Positions 1 to 8,565 of a stretch of 64,000 nt of DNA are shown one piece after another (within the stretch, counting starts at the first letter, position 1; every line of letters starts with the position of its first letter). A model generated the notes under the pieces. That model was given only the letters and a program-made list of their open reading frames with translations. It ran no database searches and was not told the origin of the DNA. This stretch comes from Tidjanibacter massiliensis (lineage in GTDB: Bacteria; Bacteroidota; Bacteroidia; Bacteroidales; Rikenellaceae), in contig NZ_LT629960.1 in assembly GCF_900104605.1 (NCBI RefSeq), forward strand, positions 1,116,001-1,180,000. Reading direction: 5' to 3'. The position numbers and the translations under genes are program-made.

Positions 1-182
1 TCGTGGGGGTGCGATTTAAAGCCTTCGCCGCCTTCAATCGTATCGTTGTTCAACACTCGAAGCGCTCCGAAGTTGATACGGCGCGGATCGTAGTAATTTG
101 CAAAACTGAAGGTGAAATAGCTCTTCAGCCAACCGTTGTCGGAAAACCCCCTGCTCCCCGAACGGTGAATTACTTTCTCCAT
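1..182 (-). CDS. Pirin family protein, N-terminal part (runs off the window)
   Basis: The reverse strand from an ATG at 182 reads 60 codons without a stop to the window edge. The translation has the pirin N-terminal signature: a DNGWLKSYFTFSFANYYDP segment, then a GALRVLNND segment, then GFKSHPH, where the histidines are the first metal ligands of the cupin. Pirins are cytoplasmic iron-binding cupins, some with quercetinase activity. The rest of the gene lies to the left of the window, so length and catalytic completeness cannot be judged. Family assignment is by motif recognition only. Confidence 0.85.
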   Translation of the reverse strand, partial: MEKVIHRSGSRGFSDNGWLKSYFTFSFANYYDPRRINFGALRVLNNDTIEGGEGFKSHPH

Positions 183-491
183 ATGTACTCTATCTACGAC
201 ACCATTAAATACAAAAATCGTTCCACTCGCATCAAAAGAGGAAGGCTAAATACACATCCAGACAATTAAAATCCTATAAATAAGCAATTTATCAGAAAAC
301 ATACCGTATCGTTCCATACCGGAACGCCGGGTGAAATCCGGTGCAAATGTAACGTTTTTCGAATATTTTCCGGCCCGAAAGGAGAATCGGAAAGACAAAA
401 AACGGCCACCGCCGATAAAAGTGGCACGGTTTTTATAACGACCGATTCATAACGGCAACCCGCTAAAAGTCATAACCAAAACAAAGACATT
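183..491. other. Intergenic region between pirin and DUF3078 genes
   Basis: No gene is visible in this 309-base, AT-rich stretch. It should hold divergent promoters. On the minus strand TACATTTG (344-351) matches the Bacteroidetes -7 consensus TAnnTTTG and could drive the pirin gene with a leader of about 150 bases. I see no convincing -33 box at the usual distance from it. Confidence 0.5.
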
Positions 492-1439
492 ATGAAGAAA
501 TTGTACACGACAGCAACCGCCCTGCTCCTGGCAGCGGCCTCGTTCGCACAGACGCCGGCCATCACCGACGACATCGAAAAAACCACCAAAGCCGTCATGG
601 AACAGGCCGCGACGGAGGCCGATTCGCTGCAAAAAGCCTCACCTTGGAAAAGCAGCGGTACGGCCGGGCTCAGTTTATCGCAGGCATCGTTCTCCAACTG
701 GAACGCGGGCGGCGACCCGGCAATTGCCGTGAACGCCTCCTTCAACTACAGCCTCGACTACAACGACGGCAGCAACCTTTGGACGAACCGTCTGGAACTC
801 GCCTACGGCATCAACCGCACGAGCACGGACGGAACGCGCAAAACCAACGACAAGATATACCTCTCCTCCAACTACGGCCGGCTGATAGCCCGGAAACTGT
901 ACGCCGGTGCGACGGCTACTTTCAACACCCAGTTCGCCAAAGGATACGACTACAAGGTCTCCTCCACGGAATACATCTCCGACTTCATGGCCCCCGGCTA
1001 CCTCTCCGTCGGCCTCGGCCTGACCTACACCCCGACGGCATGGCTGACCGTCATCGTCTCCCCGGCGACCTACCGGGCCACGTTCGTGTGCAACGACAGG
1101 CTCTCCGACACGGGTGCGTTCGGAGTAAAAAGCGGCCGCCGCGTCCTCAACGAGTTCGGCGCGAACATCCGGGCGGAGGCGAAAACGACGCTCTGGAAAA
1201 AACTGTCGCTCTACTCGCGCCTGGAACTCTACTCCAACTACCTGCACAATCCGCAGAACATCGACATCAATTGGGACATACAGCTCGATTACGCCCTGAC
1301 CGGATGGCTCACCGCCAACCTCTATGTCAATATGATATACGACGACGACATCCTCTTCGGCAAGACGGCCGATACGCCCGGTTCGCCGCGCCTCCAGATA
1401 AAAGAGGTGCTCGGCATCGGTTTTCAGGTGAATTTCTGA
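492..1439 (+). CDS. DUF3078 domain-containing outer-membrane-type protein
   Basis: A 315-residue exported protein. A signal peptide of about 20 residues ends at SFAQ. The body starts with the DUF3078 signature (GLSLSQASFSNWNAGGD), then alternating polar/aromatic beta-strand segments, and ends in a terminal phenylalanine (GFQVNF), as expected of an outer-membrane beta barrel. The function of DUF3078 proteins is not established. The gene stands alone, with no close partner upstream and a strong hairpin 64 bases downstream. The ATG at 492 is chosen because it directly begins the signal peptide. Confidence 0.85.
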   Translation: MKKLYTTATALLLAAASFAQTPAITDDIEKTTKAVMEQAATEADSLQKASPWKSSGTAGLSLSQASFSNWNAGGDPAIAVNASFNYSLDYNDGSNLWTNRLELAYGINRTSTDGTRKTNDKIYLSSNYGRLIARKLYAGATATFNTQFAKGYDYKVSSTEYISDFMAPGYLSVGLGLTYTPTAWLTVIVSPATYRATFVCNDRLSDTGAFGVKSGRRVLNEFGANIRAEAKTTLWKKLSLYSRLELYSNYLHNPQNIDINWDIQLDYALTGWLTANLYVNMIYDDDILFGKTADTPGSPRLQIKEVLGIGFQVNF

Positions 1440-1503
1440 TGCCGGCACAAAGGAAGGAAACGCCGCAGGGAACACACGGCAGCGGACGATTCCCTAACCG
1501 GCC

Positions 1504-1541
1504 GGAACAGGGGACGGGATTGCAATCCCGTCCCCTGTTCC
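1504..1541 (+). terminator. Perfect 38-base palindrome, terminator-like
   Basis: The arms starting GGAACAGGGGACGGGATT are perfectly complementary around a central GC, giving a stem of at least 17 bp. It lies between the DUF3078 gene and the YbaN-like gene. No strong T-tract follows, so it may act as a factor-assisted terminator or an mRNA 3' end stabiliser. Confidence 0.7.
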
Positions 1542-1602
1542 TTGTACGGAAAACGGACGGACAGGAGAGGAATATCCGCAAAGTTGCGTTACTTTGTACT
1601 CC

Positions 1603-2445
1603 ATGAAATTGTTCTACATCATTCTCGGAAGCACGGCGCTCGCTCTCGGTATGCTGGGCATCTTTCTGCCGCTGCTTCCCACCACCCCTTTCCTGCTGCT
1701 CTCCGCATGGTTCTACTGCAAAGGGTCGGACAGGCTCTACGGATGGCTCATGAGCCACCCTTATCTCGGCTCCTACATACGCAACTACCGCGAAAAAAGG
1801 GCCATCACGCTGCAAAGCAAGGCGACGGCCGTCTCGCTGATGTTCGTCACCATTCTCATCTGCATCCTTTTCGTGGCGGAATCCCTGTGGCTCAAAATCC
1901 TGTTGGCCGCAATATTCGCGGCGGTCTCGTGGCACATCCTCTCCTTCCGCACGATGCGCCGCGACGAAAACCTCCGCCTCTTCCGTGTCAGAAAAGCAGG
2001 CGAAATCGGCCGTACAGCAGCCCTCCTGCACGGCGAAACATCGGTAGAGGGAGAACAAAACGAACCGTGCGCCGCAGCCATCGCGGCACGCATGAAGAAA
2101 GGATACGAATATTACCTGCTCCGCGCCGACGGTACCGACGTAGGGTGTGCAGTGCTGAAACCCTGCGCCGACGGTACACTGCTTCTCGACAGCCTCCGCA
2201 TCGCCGAAGGAGCACGGGGCAAAGGATATGCCCGCGACACCTTCCTGTTCATCGACTATTACGGCCGTTACCGGGAAGTGCATACCGTACGGCTTTCGGT
2301 GGACAAACGCAACGGACGGGGAATCGCCGTCTGCGTGAAGAGCGGCTTCATGATTACCGGCAGCGGGCCTGTGCAAGCTCCCGACGGTAGCGTAAGCGAA
2401 CACTATCTCATGGAAAGGAGCCTCCTGCCGCCCCGAAAGCGGTAG
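1603..2445 (+). CDS. YbaN/DUF454 inner-membrane domain fused to a GNAT-like domain
   Basis: A 280-residue protein. Residues 1-110 match the DUF454 (YbaN) family: two membrane segments with the typical LGMLGIFLPLLPTTPFLLL motif, then GSDRLYGWLMSHP, and two further hydrophobic segments. YbaN proteins alone are about 125 residues. The C-terminal half (about 165-275) is soluble, with LRIAEGARGKGYA resembling a GNAT acetyl-CoA-binding loop and a later KSGF segment. I chose the ATG at 1603. A TTG nine bases upstream is possible but lies inside the TACTTTG promoter-like box. The acetylated substrate is unknown. The joining of the two domains is seen directly; the GNAT assignment is an inference. Confidence 0.75.
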   Translation: MKLFYIILGSTALALGMLGIFLPLLPTTPFLLLSAWFYCKGSDRLYGWLMSHPYLGSYIRNYREKRAITLQSKATAVSLMFVTILICILFVAESLWLKILLAAIFAAVSWHILSFRTMRRDENLRLFRVRKAGEIGRTAALLHGETSVEGEQNEPCAAAIAARMKKGYEYYLLRADGTDVGCAVLKPCADGTLLLDSLRIAEGARGKGYARDTFLFIDYYGRYREVHTVRLSVDKRNGRGIAVCVKSGFMITGSGPVQAPDGSVSEHYLMERSLLPPRKR

Positions 2446-2659
2446 GACGGAAGTCCTGTCCGATATCTACCCGAAAAGTCGCGGCCGACGCTCCCCTGCT
2501 CCGGTCACAACCGCTTTCCCTACGCCGCCCGCGACATCCCATGTATCCGCAGATGCGACAACAACGATTGCATCCTCAGACCGCATTCCCGAGGGAAACT
2601 CCGTGTACGCTGCCGACAGTTTGTGATACGGCATCAAACCGCATTGTGCAAAATTTCCC

Positions 2660-2667
2660 TATCTTTG
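2660..2667 (+). promoter_or_regulatory. Bacteroidetes-type -7 box before the CHASE2/caspase operon
   Basis: TATCTTTG fits the TAnnTTTG consensus exactly and lies 53 bases before the GTG start of the CHASE2 gene. I see no good -33 TTTG at the usual spacing. Confidence 0.5.
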
Positions 2668-2719
2668 TTCCGGACTCCCGTCATCTGCACGCGCCAGTCC
2701 AACGAAACGCTCCGCAACC

Positions 2720-3874
2720 GTGGTTCCCGTCCGTTTTCATATCCATACGTCCCGCCTGTTACGCTCCCTTGCCGGAACGTGCATTTCGCTGGCACTCTGC
2801 TTCCTGCTCTATACCGTTCTCGACGTCAATGTACTGGACCATCTGGCGCCGCAGGACGACGAAGCGGACGTCATCAACTACTTCTACTCGATTGAGAACC
2901 GGGGGCCCGACACGGAAGCTTATAGCTGCTTTTACGACGACCGCATCGTGCTTTTCGACCTGGAAGGAGAGAAATCGCGGGCAGCCATCGCCGAGGCCAT
3001 CGAACGCATAGACGCCTGTGCTCCCGCAGCCATCCTGCTCGACGTCATCTTTCCGGCAGCCGCCACGACGGATACCGCCGAAGACCGACGGCTACGAAAT
3101 GCGGTCACCGAGGCCCGCAACCTCTATGCGGCCTGCCGGCTGACCGACGGGGAGACGGAACGGTCGTTCTTCGTGACAGACGGGAACATATCCGAAGGGC
3201 TCGTCAACCGCCTCACCTATTTCCGACCTGCCGAGACAGAACAGGGCGATACCATCCCTTATCTGCCCTATCTCGCAACCGGAACGACAGGCACGCCCGA
3301 CCCGTACCGGACGGTGAACTACTTCGACAAGGAGTTCTTCACGACGGGCATCTCCCAACCGCTCTTTCCCGACGACATCCGGGGACGGTTCGTGCTGGTG
3401 GGTGACCTGAAAGACCTGCGCGACACGCACGACATGCCCTTCCGCATAGGAGGAACGCACCGCGTACCGGGCACCGTGCTGCTGGCCCATACGCTCTCCA
3501 CCATCCTGCACGATACGTGGGTGGTGAAGCTCGCCCCGGTCTGGGGCGCGGCCGCCGCTTTCGTCCTGACATTTCTCTTCACATATTTCTGCTATGCCGT
3601 CCGGGAAAGCCGGCGCCTTCACCCCCGCTGGGCCAACTTTATCGAAAGTGCGGCCCGCATCCTGCTCATCGTACTGCTGATGCTGGTCGGATATTGCCTC
3701 TTCTCGAAATACGGAGTGGTACTGAACCTCGTCTATACGATGTTCGCCCTGGCGCTGACAGGCTTCGCGGCAGACATCGTCGAACTGGCCGGATGGGTTC
3801 GGGGGAAACACCGTACACGCAAACGCTCCGGACGGACGAAAAAAAACGCAACAGATGAAACGGACAATCCGTAA
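2720..3874 (+). CDS. CHASE2 domain membrane protein
   Basis: A 384-residue protein starting at GTG. One membrane segment (about residues 12-32) is followed by a large extracytoplasmic domain (about 45-255) with CHASE2 features: DDRIVLFDLEGEKSRAAIAEAIERI, AAILLDVIF, a central NYFDKEFF segment, RGRFVLVGDLKDLRDTH, and PGTVLLAHTLSTIL. Three membrane segments follow (about 265-360) and a short basic tail. Unlike classic CHASE2 receptors it has no kinase, cyclase or other cytoplasmic output domain. Its last 20 bases overlap the next gene, implying translational coupling. It probably senses something outside the membrane for the two exported downstream proteins; that role is an inference. Confidence 0.85.
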   Translation: MVPVRFHIHTSRLLRSLAGTCISLALCFLLYTVLDVNVLDHLAPQDDEADVINYFYSIENRGPDTEAYSCFYDDRIVLFDLEGEKSRAAIAEAIERIDACAPAAILLDVIFPAAATTDTAEDRRLRNAVTEARNLYAACRLTDGETERSFFVTDGNISEGLVNRLTYFRPAETEQGDTIPYLPYLATGTTGTPDPYRTVNYFDKEFFTTGISQPLFPDDIRGRFVLVGDLKDLRDTHDMPFRIGGTHRVPGTVLLAHTLSTILHDTWVVKLAPVWGAAAAFVLTFLFTYFCYAVRESRRLHPRWANFIESAARILLIVLLMLVGYCLFSKYGVVLNLVYTMFALALTGFAADIVELAGWVRGKHRTRKRSGRTKKNATDETDNP

Positions 3875-4703
3875 AATGCTGGGCCTGCTGGTCTCCCTGT
3901 TTCTGACGGGAACCCTCTCCGCCCAAAGTTACCGTGTCGCTTCGGTGAACGGCGACGCCCACTGCCTGCGTGCGGGCCAATGGGATGCACTGACCCCCAG
4001 AGAAACCCTCTCCGCGGAGGATATAGTACGCATCGGGAAACACTCCGTGCTGTCGGTCATCGACCGGGACGGCAACAGACTTTACGCCCTCAAGGAGCAG
4101 GAAGAAGCCCCGCTGGCCGAAATCATCGAGGCTCAGCGCCGTTCGGCCCTCGGCCGTTTCGCCACCAATTTCCTGCGGGCACTGACCCGCGGCGATACGG
4201 AAAAAATCAGCCACGAAGCGACCGTATCCTACAAAGACCTCAACGCCGACGGAGCCATCCATGCCGCCGTCGTCACCCTCGACTACCGGTCGGCCTACCC
4301 CCTGTCGATGGTGCTGGTGGACGAACAGACCGGAGCGGAAATCAGCGGCCGCGCCCCGATGGGCCGACGTTTCTTTTTCCGCATCACCAACCGGGGAGAT
4401 ATCCCGCTGTTCGTCAATGTTCTGGACATCGCCTCGGACGGAAGCCTTTATGACTGCCTGCCCATCGACGAAGGCGGTACCATGCTGCACCTGCTGGTCC
4501 CAGGCAACAGTACGGTCGACTTCCGGCAGTATCCGATGGAGTTCTCCGAACCGGTCGGAACCGACCTCCTCGTCCTGACGGCCTACGACCGGCCGTTCGA
4601 CCTGCGCCGCGTGGCCGAAGCGCTCGGCATGAATCGACCGGCAGACGCATCGCCCGACGGCGTCGGCATCTTCCGGATGCCCCTCGAAGTAACAAATCCT
4701 TAA
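3855..4703 (+). CDS. Secreted FecR/DUF4384-like protein of the caspase operon
   Basis: A 282-residue exported protein with signal peptide ending at LSAQ (about residue 23). Residues 24-80 resemble a FecR-like small beta domain (VNGDAHCLRAGQWDALTPRETL...DIVRIGKHSVLSVIDRDGNRLYAL). Residues 170-260 resemble DUF4384 (FFFRITNRGDIPLFVNVLDIASDGSLYDCLP), a domain that recurs beside bacterial caspases. It overlaps the CHASE2 gene by 20 bases and precedes the caspase gene by 18 bases, so the three form one operon. Both domain assignments are by sequence feel rather than profile search, DUF4384 being the better supported. Confidence 0.7.
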   Translation: MKRTIRKMLGLLVSLFLTGTLSAQSYRVASVNGDAHCLRAGQWDALTPRETLSAEDIVRIGKHSVLSVIDRDGNRLYALKEQEEAPLAEIIEAQRRSALGRFATNFLRALTRGDTEKISHEATVSYKDLNADGAIHAAVVTLDYRSAYPLSMVLVDEQTGAEISGRAPMGRRFFFRITNRGDIPLFVNVLDIASDGSLYDCLPIDEGGTMLHLLVPGNSTVDFRQYPMEFSEPVGTDLLVLTAYDRPFDLRRVAEALGMNRPADASPDGVGIFRMPLEVTNP

Positions 4704-4721
4704 CCGACATACGGCTACGAC

Positions 4722-6464
4722 ATGAAACGATTCCTGTTATTTAGTCTCCTGTCCCTCTTGCTGCCGGCAAGCGCCCCGGCACAAACCTCCCTGCGTGCCG
4801 CACAGGACCCGGATACCGAACTGTGGGGCTTCGTCGATGCTCGGGGTGAATGGGCCATCGCTCCCGCATTCGAAGAGTGCCACCCCTATTCGTTCAGCAG
4901 CGGATTCCGCCTCGGTTCGGTCAAATATAAAGGACGCTGGGGCTGCATCGACCGCAAAGGAGCGTTCGTCATCCGTCCCGTATTTTCCTACGGCGATTCC
5001 TATCTGGCCGGACAGCACCTGCTCGCAGGTACCCCGGTAGGCAGGGTACTTTACCGCATCCAGGACCGCGACACGGGAAAATGGGGATTCGTCAATCACC
5101 TCGGCAACTGGGCCATCCTGCCCCGCTACGAAGACTGCCATCCCTATTCGTTCGGCGAAGGCATCAACTTCGCCAGCGTGCAATACCGCGGCAAATGGGG
5201 ATGCATCAACAAAAAGGGCGAGTTCGTCGTCAAACCCGTCTTCTCTTACGGCGACTCCTACCTGGCCGGAATGGAGTGGCAGAACTCTCCGGACTATGCG
5301 GTCGTCCCGGCCTCCCAGGTGGCCAACTATGTGCCCGACGGGACAGACATGAATCCGCAGACCACGACTGCCCGGAACCTCGCCGAACACGCGGCGGACA
5401 CGACGGTACGGACACCCGCCGAAGATGCGGCCCCGCCGGCCGCCGTGACGCCTCCGACAGTGGCCATCCTGAGTCCGAAGGATGGTACGGGTTACGACCT
5501 GGACGAGGTGGTCATCCGTTACGAGGCGAAAACGGCCGACGGCAAAGCGCCGGAAATCATGGTCTCCATCGACAACGAACCCTACGACATGACTGCCAAG
5601 GGGGTACGGCGCGTGGGCGACGAGCTGCGGCTGAAACTGCCTTCCAAAGAGGGAGTGCGCCGCATTCAGTTGATTGCCAAAGATTCGCGCGGGCTGAACA
5701 GCGAGCCCGTCTACCTGACGCTCCGATATACGGGCGAGCAACTCAAACCCGCGCTGCACCTGCTCGCCGTGGGGGTGGGACAATACGACGACCCGAACAT
5801 CGCCGACCTCGCACATGCGGCCAAAGATGCGAAGGATATCGCCCGGGCAGTGGCCGGAGCCAACCCGGAGGGATACCGCAAAATCGAGGAACCGATTCTG
5901 CTGACCGATGCCCATGCTACGGCCGTCAGCCTGAAAACGGCGCTGATGCAACTCGCCCGCAGCGTCCGGCAGGACGACGTGGCAATCCTCTATTTCTCGG
6001 GACACGGAGCGCAGGAGAACGACGAGACCTATTTCCTCACCTCCGACGCCGTGGAAGGGAATCTCTATGCCACGGCTGTAAATTTCAACGATATCCGCAC
6101 GGCCATGCGCATCCTGGTGGACAAGCACTGCCGGGTAGTCGTCTTCATGGACGCCTGCCATGCCGGGGCGCTCTATAACACGAAGTCCATCTCGCGAACG
6201 CTTCAGTTTGCCCAACCCGGCGTCATCGGTTTCTATTCGAGCACCGATTCCCAACAATCCAACGAGGCCGAAAAGTGGCAGAACGGAGTCTTTACCCGCG
6301 CCCTGCTCGACGGTCTTGCCGGAGAGGCCCGCGACGGGCAGGGCAACATCACCACGCTCGAACTGGAACGCTACATCAAAACGACCGTCGCCAACGAAAC
6401 CGACGGCATCCAAACGCCCATCGTAGAGAACAACGTAGGAGATTTCATCCTTTTCTACGAATAA
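4722..6464 (+). CDS. Secreted WG-repeat protein with C-terminal caspase (peptidase C14) domain
   Basis: A 580-residue exported protein with signal peptide ending near APAQ. Residues 30-190 hold WG repeats (LWGFVDARGEWAIAPAFEE, RWGCIDRKGAFVIRPVF, KWGFVNHLGNWAILPRYED, KWGCINKKGEFVVKPVF). A low-complexity Ala/Thr/Pro linker follows (about 205-245), then an Ig-like strand-rich domain (about 248-335). The caspase fold begins at LLAVGVGQYDD (about 347), with catalytic His428 in SGHGA and Cys479 in DACHAG. An FYSSTDSQQSNE loop and a p10-like tail follow. Both catalytic residues are present, so it should be active against a periplasmic or surface substrate. It is the last gene of the CHASE2 operon. 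Confidence 0.9.
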   Translation: MKRFLLFSLLSLLLPASAPAQTSLRAAQDPDTELWGFVDARGEWAIAPAFEECHPYSFSSGFRLGSVKYKGRWGCIDRKGAFVIRPVFSYGDSYLAGQHLLAGTPVGRVLYRIQDRDTGKWGFVNHLGNWAILPRYEDCHPYSFGEGINFASVQYRGKWGCINKKGEFVVKPVFSYGDSYLAGMEWQNSPDYAVVPASQVANYVPDGTDMNPQTTTARNLAEHAADTTVRTPAEDAAPPAAVTPPTVAILSPKDGTGYDLDEVVIRYEAKTADGKAPEIMVSIDNEPYDMTAKGVRRVGDELRLKLPSKEGVRRIQLIAKDSRGLNSEPVYLTLRYTGEQLKPALHLLAVGVGQYDDPNIADLAHAAKDAKDIARAVAGANPEGYRKIEEPILLTDAHATAVSLKTALMQLARSVRQDDVAILYFSGHGAQENDETYFLTSDAVEGNLYATAVNFNDIRTAMRILVDKHCRVVVFMDACHAGALYNTKSISRTLQFAQPGVIGFYSSTDSQQSNEAEKWQNGVFTRALLDGLAGEARDGQGNITTLELERYIKTTVANETDGIQTPIVENNVGDFILFYE

Positions 6465-6875
6465 CCGCAGACAGACTGCCGCAGGAGCGATGCCTGCGCA
6501 GCAGTCCGATACGGAACGACAGAAGCTTCCGGAACCCGCCGACCGGAACCGGCAGGAAACCGCCGCCTCTCCGCAGACTGCTGCCGGGAGGGGCGGATAC
6601 CCCGTACAAACAGGGCAAAAGAACACGCAGCCGTCCGCCGGCGAGGCGTCCTGTCCCCTTTCCGCCGCAGGAACAGCACATAAGAACTAATTATCAACCA
6701 TTTACTTTATTTGCACCATTTCTATCGGATTTTCGTCGGTTCTGCGTATCTTTGTAACAGACAGTTGCAGGCCTGTAATCCGGGAAATCTCCTTTGGCAC
6801 ACCGGCCTGTCCGGTCTTAGACTACACTTGTTCGGCGGAGCCGGAACGCTTCCGCCATCGACCATACCGACGGAC
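6465..6875. other. Intergenic region after the caspase operon
   Basis: 411 bases without a convincing gene. The first 200 bases are GC-rich and hold only unconvincing open frames. From 6690 it becomes AT-rich. TATCTTTG at 6747-6754 is an exact -7 consensus for the following lipoprotein gene and would give a leader of about 115 bases. Confidence 0.5.
6747..6754 (+). promoter_or_regulatory. -7 box upstream of the first BACON lipoprotein
   Basis: TATCTTTG exactly matches TAnnTTTG. The nearest downstream start in a good context is the ATG at 6876. Confidence 0.5.
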
Positions 6876-8153
6876 ATGAACATGGGACGAACCCTTGCGA
6901 ATATCACCATCGCACTGTGCCTCACGGCACTTTCCGCATCGTGCGCACACGACAACGCATACGTCGATATCGACGACCCCGGTATGCACGACATCGAACT
7001 GTCGGGTACCAATCCCTTCACGGTCAATTTCCGGGCGAGCGCCGAATGGTATGCACGCATCTTCTACGAACAGGGCGACACGACACGGTGGCTCAACGTC
7101 ACGCCGCTCTCCGGAAGTCCGAACATCACTTCCGTAACCATCATGGCCAAATCGGCCAACTACACCGGCAGCGACCGCCATGCCGATGTGGAGATAAAGC
7201 TCCCCGGAAATGTCGGAACGCAAATCCGGGTAACGCAGCCGGCCGTCGCCAGACCCAGGCAGCTCTCCGGCATCAGACGCACCCTCATCGGCGGAACGCT
7301 CGACGGGCCGGCGGAACTCTCTTTCGAATACGCAGACGAATCGGACGAGGTAACCTCCTTCACGACGGGAAGCGGCGACGGCGCCGTCACCTATTCGGTG
7401 GAGAAGGGCAGCTCCTCGGGTACCGTCACGATGGCCTCCGGAGGAAGCGAAAGCAGCTTCCAGATAAAAATGCTCGACGGACGCGCATACGGGTATGAGA
7501 ATCTGGAGTGGTCTTTCGCCGACGCGAATACGGGCATCATCCTCAACCGGTCCACCGTATCGATAAGCCTCAGCTACGACAACAGCGAGGACAAGCTCCT
7601 GCAAAAAATCACGCGCAACGAGACAATGAGTATGCGCAACGGAGAGACCCTCGATACGGCGCAGGTCATCAACGAAACGTTCGACTACTTCTACGACAAT
7701 CTCCGCGTGGACAGCATCTGCCACATCACCACCTACAATCCGAACGACGAGGCGAAAATGGTGCAGGATACCGTCCAATACAAGCTGAACTACCCGACAC
7801 AGGAAACGGGATATCAGGACAACAACCTGACAGCCAACGTATGGAACATCTTCGTCCTGCCGGAGGCACAGGGTACGCCGTTTTACTCCCTCACCGGTTT
7901 CTGGCTGCTGGGACTGACGGGCGACCCGCAGAGCAACTTCCCCGAAAGCGCCGATATCACGACGCAGATACATTCTCAGGAAGGACTGCAAACCCCGTGG
8001 CCAACCCGATACCTCTACTCCTACCACCGCAACGGGGACGAACTCTCCGACGCCGCAACGGATATTGTCTTCCCGTCATCCACCCCCCGGCTGACCATGA
8101 CCTTCTCCTACGAAACGCCGGCCGGCGACGGAGAGGAGGGCGACGACATCTGA
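6876..8153 (+). CDS. BACON-domain lipoprotein 1
   Basis: A 425-residue lipoprotein. The open frame extends further upstream, but the ATG at 6876 begins a lipoprotein signal (LCLTALSASC, lipid-modified Cys near residue 22). Residues 35-120 look like a BACON domain: NPFTVNFRASAEWYARIF, WLNVTPLSGSPN, a strand-rich middle and an IRVTQPA end. The remaining 300 residues are beta-rich and not assigned. BACON domains are Bacteroidetes carbohydrate- or mucin-binding modules, so a cell-surface location is likely. It is the first of three related lipoprotein genes and is followed by a hairpin. Confidence 0.75.
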   Translation: MNMGRTLANITIALCLTALSASCAHDNAYVDIDDPGMHDIELSGTNPFTVNFRASAEWYARIFYEQGDTTRWLNVTPLSGSPNITSVTIMAKSANYTGSDRHADVEIKLPGNVGTQIRVTQPAVARPRQLSGIRRTLIGGTLDGPAELSFEYADESDEVTSFTTGSGDGAVTYSVEKGSSSGTVTMASGGSESSFQIKMLDGRAYGYENLEWSFADANTGIILNRSTVSISLSYDNSEDKLLQKITRNETMSMRNGETLDTAQVINETFDYFYDNLRVDSICHITTYNPNDEAKMVQDTVQYKLNYPTQETGYQDNNLTANVWNIFVLPEAQGTPFYSLTGFWLLGLTGDPQSNFPESADITTQIHSQEGLQTPWPTRYLYSYHRNGDELSDAATDIVFPSSTPRLTMTFSYETPAGDGEEGDDI

Positions 8154-8565
8154 CACCCGGCCGCCGGTACAACATACATCCTTCCAGCCACAGAACCACA
8201 CCCGGCCCGATACCTTTCCGGTACCGGGCCGGACCGTAAACCGCCTCCGACAGCCGAACTCCTTCCTGACCGCAACACGTCCGTATCTTCCTCCCTCCTC
8301 TTGTTCGCAACGTTACCGTACGCTATCCCCCTACCGGACGGCAATACCCGCACTCCCCTGGTCCCCTCCTGCCTCTTCAAGTCCGCGCACACGTTCTCAG
8401 GCTCCTGCCAAATGCACTGAACTTCGTTTTTTGCGTTCATTTCATCATATTTTTTCCCTTACATAATATTAAATTTTATTTGCCTATTTATTTTTACATA
8501 GAACTTATTGTACAATGTCAGTTCCATTTTCTCCATTAATCACTCAACCAAAAACACCTGACTTC
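8154..8565. other. Intergenic region before BACON lipoprotein 2
   Basis: 412 bases containing the hairpin at 8202-8232 and, from 8440, a very AT-rich stretch likely to hold the promoter of the next gene. Only a partial -7 match (TTTATTTG near 8477) is visible. No gene is seen. An in-frame ATG at 8515 precedes the true signal peptide and is rejected as the start. Confidence 0.45.
8202..8232 (+). terminator. Hairpin after BACON lipoprotein 1
   Basis: CCGGCCCG and TACC pair with GGTA and CGGGCCGG around a TTTCC loop with one mismatch. It separates this gene from the next lipoprotein gene. No T-tract follows. Confidence 0.6.

Noticed and set aside
4737-6626. A 629-codon minus-strand frame across the caspase gene
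   Set aside because: A shadow of the GC-rich caspase gene. The plus-strand product has signal peptide, repeats and catalytic motifs; this one has none.
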